Assembly (NCBI GenBank): GCA_026014815.1
Contig: JAOZHP010000026.1
Location: forward strand, 1 to 44,739
Reading direction: 5' to 3'
Source: Candidatus Bathyarchaeota archaeon
GTDB taxonomy: Archaea > Thermoproteota > Bathyarchaeia > TCS64
Length of the DNA stretch: 44,739 bases
Positions 41,653 to 44,739 of the stretch are shown here, one piece after another. A model generated the notes under the pieces. That model did not search any database. It had not been told where the DNA came from and saw only the letters and a list, made by a program, of their open reading frames with translations. The position numbers and the translations under genes were made by a program. Numbering within the stretch: position 1 is the first letter of the stretch; every line of letters begins with the position of its first letter.

Positions 41653-42194
41653 ACGGTTGAATCAGAAGGGCTTTTGATAGAATCATAGATTTACGTTGAT
41701 ACCAATAAACTGTGGGCTAGTTGAATCAGTTCCCTACCATCAGTGGTGGCGTCTCCCTATACTATTCTGACTTATTGATCGGTGTTTGTACCCTTAAAAC
41801 ACCGTTACTGACACGCTTTTTGTATGGATCAGGATCGAATTGGAGCTGTTTTAGGGCTTTTTTTATTAAAAGGGCCTTGTTTTCTGTTTTGATGTGGTAC
41901 CCCCCCCCCCTCCCTGTTAGCCTCTATTCTGGTATTCATCTATGCTGGTGAGAGGCTGAATGATGAGCCGGCTCTGAGGGAAGTGAACCTTACTGATTGA
42001 GGAGATGTCACCTGCATACTCATTTTATTGTTCACAGAAATGAGCCTAGGACACGATAGTATGGTTATTGGTGTTTCATGGGAACTCTCAGTGAACTCAA
42101 CCATGATATATAGAGTAATGACTATACGTTTTTTCTGGTAACTACGCATTTATTAGTCCTCAACATGTCGTTGACAATCAACTGAAGAAAAAAG
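41653..42194. other. 540-bp intergenic stretch with a long C-run
   Basis: No convincing gene. An 11-base C run at 41899-41909 (then TCCC) is a homopolymer prone to sequencing error. A T-rich tract near 41855-41865 may end the transporter transcript. The rest shows no repeat or RNA that I can support. Confidence 0.4.
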
Positions 42195-42554
42195 ATGAAA
42201 AAGATGATAACCCAACTAAAAACAAGGCGAGGAACCAGCAAGTACATCGCCTTCTGGGAAATAGAAAAAGAAAGAATATACTCGGCGTGCCTGAAAGCAG
42301 CAGAGTTAAAGAAAAGAATGAAGAAAGAGCCCGAAATGTATCCCCGGAGCCTGTTTGGACCATATTGCTGGGAAGGAGAAACCAAGGGGTTCCAGGTCTT
42401 TGAGACAGATAACCCGAAGAAACTGAAGAACCTCTCCGAGTTCTGGGGCTCTGACGTCACTCTCAGTTATCAGCCCATCAAGGAGGCGAGGATCTGGGAG
42501 ATTAATAGTCCAAAACAGGTAAGGAGAATCAATCTCCCAGCGACATCAAGGTAG
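42195..42554 (+). CDS. DUF3303-like small protein
   Basis: A 119-aa protein. The second half GFQVFETDNPKKLKNLSEFW followed by SDVTLSYQPIKEA resembles the DUF3303 ferredoxin-like fold, where an ETDDP-type segment precedes a final strand ending in a P-x-hydrophobic motif. The first half is unusually basic (LKTRRG, ELKKRMKKEP) compared with that family, so the assignment is tentative. It stands between the transporter operon and the tRNA fragment at 42666. Function unknown. Confidence 0.5.
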   Translation: MKKMITQLKTRRGTSKYIAFWEIEKERIYSACLKAAELKKRMKKEPEMYPRSLFGPYCWEGETKGFQVFETDNPKKLKNLSEFWGSDVTLSYQPIKEARIWEINSPKQVRRINLPATSR

Positions 42555-42665
42555 GCTAGGAGTTGCTCGGTTAAACGTTGCATATTCACCCTGAAATCAC
42601 CTATCTGTGAGGAAAAAACGGAACCCGGGTTTAGTAATCACATTTAGATAGACTCGTAAGAAAAG

Positions 42666-42740
42666 CGGGCTCAGTGGGATTCGAACCCCGCTCCTTGTTG
42701 AGTGCACCTAGACTTTTTGCTTATGCGCTATTTAGATTCG
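42666..42740 (-). repeat. tRNA 3'-end fragment bordering the AbiE pair
   Basis: Read on the minus strand, GGGGTTCGAATCCC forms the T-loop and inner T-stem, followed by an acceptor 3' strand TGAGCCC and a G discriminator at 42666. The outer T-stem pairs are broken and no matching 5' strand (GGGCTCA) lies upstream, so it is not a working tRNA. It sits right at the left edge of the AT-rich AbiE genes, so it may be an integration scar. The limit of similarity towards 42740 is uncertain. Confidence 0.45.
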
Positions 42741-42751
42741 CGCGTTACCAG

Positions 42752-43480
42752 TCATAAGATTTCTAATAATGCACGAAGGTTTTTTCTTAAATCATTTCGT
42801 CTAGTGGCAATGAAAGTAAAACCTGTATTGTCTTTCCATAATTTAGCTATCACGCCCTTTCTATTATCAACAATTAACGACTCTATTCTTTCCTTAATGG
42901 TTATTATAAGTTCATTTTCCTCACAAATCCGTTTAAACCGAGATTTATCTAGCTTGTCAAATGAATCTAGAATAATTGCTACTGAATCAAAATGGTCCCT
43001 CGGTCTTACTGTCATTAATTTCATAATTACTACGTCCTCAATTGGTGCAGTCTTAGCAACAACTTTAAGATCTTGATTCTCTTCAAATGATGCTTTTATA
43101 GGAACGGACTTGGATAACTCAAAGATGTCTTCTGGTAAAATATAGGTCTCACCCGTACTCCAATCAATAACTTTGTCCACGGATATGTGAAGTTCGATTG
43201 AATATTTTTCATTAATTTTTTTACTTCCTTTTAAACCATAATCTGTTTTCATTGTAGTATAACCTAAATGATTTAAAACACTATAAAGAAGCCCTAATTT
43301 CGTGCTAGTAGTAATAAAATCCAAATCTTTTGTGAATCTCCAACTTCTAGATTCCGTGTAGGCTCTGACCGAATTGCCTCCTATTAGAATTAGATCAATT
43401 TCATATTTTTCGGCTTCTTTATTTATCTCTTCTAGATCTAACAAGTTTGTTTTTTCAACTAAACTGTTTTCACTTGACAT
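42752..43480 (-). CDS. AbiEii-like nucleotidyltransferase toxin
   Basis: A 242-aa DNA-polymerase-beta-type nucleotidyltransferase of the AbiEii family. DLILIGGNSVRAY with G34-G35 and then D52-L-D54 in KDLDFI form the NTase metal site. A family-typical IEDVVIMKLMTVRPRDHFD follows (K154, R161, D162). Known AbiEii toxins transfer nucleotides onto RNA and stop growth, protecting against phage. It is coupled to the upstream AbiEi gene: its ATG overlaps the stop (TGATG). The pair lies in AT-rich DNA next to a tRNA fragment, a typical setting for mobile defence genes. Toxicity is inferred from the family. Confidence 0.75.
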   Translation of the reverse strand: MSSENSLVEKTNLLDLEEINKEAEKYEIDLILIGGNSVRAYTESRSWRFTKDLDFITTSTKLGLLYSVLNHLGYTTMKTDYGLKGSKKINEKYSIELHISVDKVIDWSTGETYILPEDIFELSKSVPIKASFEENQDLKVVAKTAPIEDVVIMKLMTVRPRDHFDSVAIILDSFDKLDKSRFKRICEENELIITIKERIESLIVDNRKGVIAKLWKDNTGFTFIATRRNDLRKNLRALLEIL

Positions 43481-44529
43481 CAGCTAACACCCAAATCAGT
43501 CAATACTTTACGAATAACCTCCCTCGGTAATATTGATTGAAGGCCCCACTTATTACTTAATTCTGAATATCCTTCAAACCTTTTTTGCATTTTTATATAG
43601 TTTATTATTTCTTTTTCTGAGATTAATGATTGATGGGCGAGTTTATTTCTTAACTCATCATATCTATTTAATAATACGCCATCTTTCGGAAAAATAATAT
43701 TTCTATTTCCGTTTACCATATTTTCAATAGTTGATATTATTCTTTCATCGATAATAGATGAATTTGATTCATAATTTATTGCATCGAGTAAAAATCCAAG
43801 TTCTCTTATAATGTTTGATTCAACTGCCAACTTAATAACGCCTTTTTCTCTAAACCAGTTTATATCATTACTATTCTGAATTATCATTGCGACGACCTCT
43901 ATTATGCTAGTTTGTGTTTCTTTCATAAGAAGCTCAATTATAAGATATTCTATTTTTTCAATGTAATATCCTGAATCAGATTTATGTATAATATTATCAA
44001 ATTTTATAGTCGAATGAGTCAACTTTACATAATATTTTGCTGATTTTGTTTCCAGTATATCGTTTAAATATACTTTGGTATATCCATCAGTCAGAAAGGC
44101 AATCCATTTTCCTTCGTCTTCAGATCGGATTTTTATTTCATATACTTTAGGAGGATTTACATAATGATGATACCGATAAGCCGCTTTGCTTCCTGTTAGT
44201 GCATAAGGGATTTTTTCGTTAAGTATAATTAATTTATCTTCTAAAGTCAACTTTCTAAATTCTTCTTTTTCAATTAACGAATAAAGCCCAATAACATAAC
44301 TAACGTCTTCTGGAGAGATTAATCTATATATTTTATTCCGATAATCAAGTTCACTCCGGGTTTTATGTATAAAGCCTTTATTTTCTAATTGCCAGAGGGT
44401 TTTCGTTGCCATATACTTACTAATATTTAACGAATCAGCGACATTTTCAGTTGTAAAAACTTCTTTTTCATATTTTTTCCATAGATTATTATAATTCTTT
44501 TTTAGCCAATTTGGCAAACTTTTTACCAT
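43480..44529 (-). CDS. AbiEi-like antitoxin and transcriptional repressor
   Basis: A 349-aa protein. Residues about 1-75 form a winged helix: VFTTENVADSLNISKYMATK, then TLWQLENKGFIHKTR and a YRNKIYRL wing. The next region, PYALTGSKAAYRYHHYVNPP, resembles the AbiEi antitoxin domain. The last 200 residues, largely helical, are not recognised and make it longer than usual AbiEi. AbiEi proteins bind inverted repeats in their own promoter and neutralise AbiEii; three such repeats are found just upstream. It starts at ATG 44529 and is followed by the toxin gene with a one-base overlap. Confidence 0.7.
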   Translation of the reverse strand: MVKSLPNWLKKNYNNLWKKYEKEVFTTENVADSLNISKYMATKTLWQLENKGFIHKTRSELDYRNKIYRLISPEDVSYVIGLYSLIEKEEFRKLTLEDKLIILNEKIPYALTGSKAAYRYHHYVNPPKVYEIKIRSEDEGKWIAFLTDGYTKVYLNDILETKSAKYYVKLTHSTIKFDNIIHKSDSGYYIEKIEYLIIELLMKETQTSIIEVVAMIIQNSNDINWFREKGVIKLAVESNIIRELGFLLDAINYESNSSIIDERIISTIENMVNGNRNIIFPKDGVLLNRYDELRNKLAHQSLISEKEIINYIKMQKRFEGYSELSNKWGLQSILPREVIRKVLTDLGVS

Positions 44530-44548
44530 TTTTTCTCATCCTTTTCAC

Positions 44549-44628
44549 TTTACCTAATTTGGTAAACCAATTTAAATACTTTACCTAATTTGGTAAAACA
44601 ATTGAAATTGTTTACCTGAGTAAGTAAA
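44549..44628 (-). promoter_or_regulatory. Three operators TTTAC-N8-GTAAA at 31-bp spacing upstream of the AbiE pair
   Basis: TTTACCTAATTTGGTAAA at 44549-44566 and again at 44580-44597 are perfect 6-bp inverted repeats. A third, TTTACCTGAGTAAGTAAA at 44611-44628, keeps the TTTAC/GTAAA arms. Starts are exactly 31 bp apart, about three DNA turns, so a repressor would sit on one face. The first overlaps the expected transcription start, and the TATA box lies between the first two. This fits autorepression by AbiEi. Confidence 0.8.
44571..44578 (-). promoter_or_regulatory. TATA box of the AbiE operon
   Basis: TATTTAAA on the minus strand, between operators 1 and 2. It is about 45 bp upstream of the AbiEi ATG, so transcription would start inside operator 1 and the leader would be short. 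Confidence 0.6.
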
Positions 44629-44739
44629 ATAGTTTATTCGAAAAAATGTCGTTTGTATTAATCAAACGATTGAAATGTCCTTTATGGCTCGAATGGGTTT
44701 TCTCAGCTAAGCTCGTTTCTTTAAAAACATAGGGGGATC
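44629..44739. other. Right-edge intergenic stretch
   Basis: No gene seen. tcgtttg at about 44649 and caaacga at about 44662 form a short inverted repeat (TCGTTTG/CAAACGA, 7 bp). The rest is too short to interpret. Confidence 0.3.

Noticed and set aside
41721-41951. 76-aa plus-strand frame after the transporter operon
   Set aside because: It passes through the 11-C homopolymer, has no ribosome binding site and no recognisable composition.
42666-42751. Complete tRNA gene on the minus strand
   Set aside because: No 5' acceptor strand (GGGCTCA), the outer T-stem is mismatched, and a possible GCA anticodon loop has an unpaired stem.
44549-44628. Short CRISPR array (three 18-bp repeats at 31-bp spacing)
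   Set aside because: The repeats are palindromic, the gaps are only 13 bp, there are no cas genes, and they sit at an AbiE promoter. They are operators.

Overview
The window is archaeal chromosome. Evidence is an eRF1-type release factor (aRF1), an archaeal-type UMP kinase, a dUTPase of the dCTP-deaminase fold as in methanogens, a FilR1-type regulator, a receiver protein with a TackOD1-like zinc domain, and TATA-box promoters in front of tRNA genes. The mix of peptide and amino-acid catabolism with eukaryote-like translation factors would fit an Asgard (for example Thorarchaeia) or TACK-related lineage. That lineage call is inference, because no marker here settles it.

Left part (1-6973): AT-rich accessory DNA organised around a tRNA-Leu(CAA) gene at 6891-6973 (minus). 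Copies of its 3' end recur in the same orientation at 3326 and 392. DNA between 3326 and 6891 looks like a small tRNA-integrated island. It carries a 604-aa protein with a HEPN RNase motif, a 307-aa protein of unknown family, and a small gene interrupted by one in-frame stop. Between 392 and 3326 lie a flavodoxin, a FilR1 regulator and two proteins of unknown function. A duplicated segment of about 100 bp flanks the middle tRNA fragment and encodes the start of a small protein that runs into the tRNA-derived sequence, as SSV-type integrase N-terminal remnants do.

Core part (7063-35649): mostly housekeeping and catabolic genes: pyrH, aRF1 (with NIKA instead of NIKS), an ATC-hydrolase-like protein, valS, an MBL hydrolase coupled to a frameshifted D-aminoacylase, a secreted CBM9-like protein, tRNA-Ile(GAT), an ArsR regulator, SAM hydroxide adenosyltransferase, a fumarylacetoacetase-family enzyme, a ROK kinase, a serine beta-lactamase-like hydrolase, argH, dut, two receiver-domain proteins, a PNPOx-like protein, DUF362, a small zinc ribbon, a GH3 glycosidase, an NHL propeller, an M81/MlrC peptidase, a methyltransferase and a Gfo/Idh/MocA oxidoreductase with one in-frame stop. 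Five loci in the window are broken (5.5-5.9 kb, 14.09 kb, 24.1-24.5 kb, 31.1-31.3 kb, 35.37 kb).

Peptide-transporter operon (35820-41652): a substrate-binding protein, two permeases and two ATPases of the Dpp/Opp type. The binding protein appears circularly permuted: its C-terminal lobe lies before its N-terminal lobe, and a coiled-coil stalk and membrane anchor follow. With the D-aminoacylase, peptidase-like hydrolases and ArgH, this suggests a peptide and amino-acid user.

Right part (42195-44739): a DUF3303-like gene, another tRNA 3'-end fragment, then an AT-rich AbiE-type toxin-antitoxin pair. Its promoter carries three TTTAC-N8-GTAAA operators at exactly 31-bp spacing around a TATA box. 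The accessory patches at both ends therefore pair putative defence genes with tRNA fragments.
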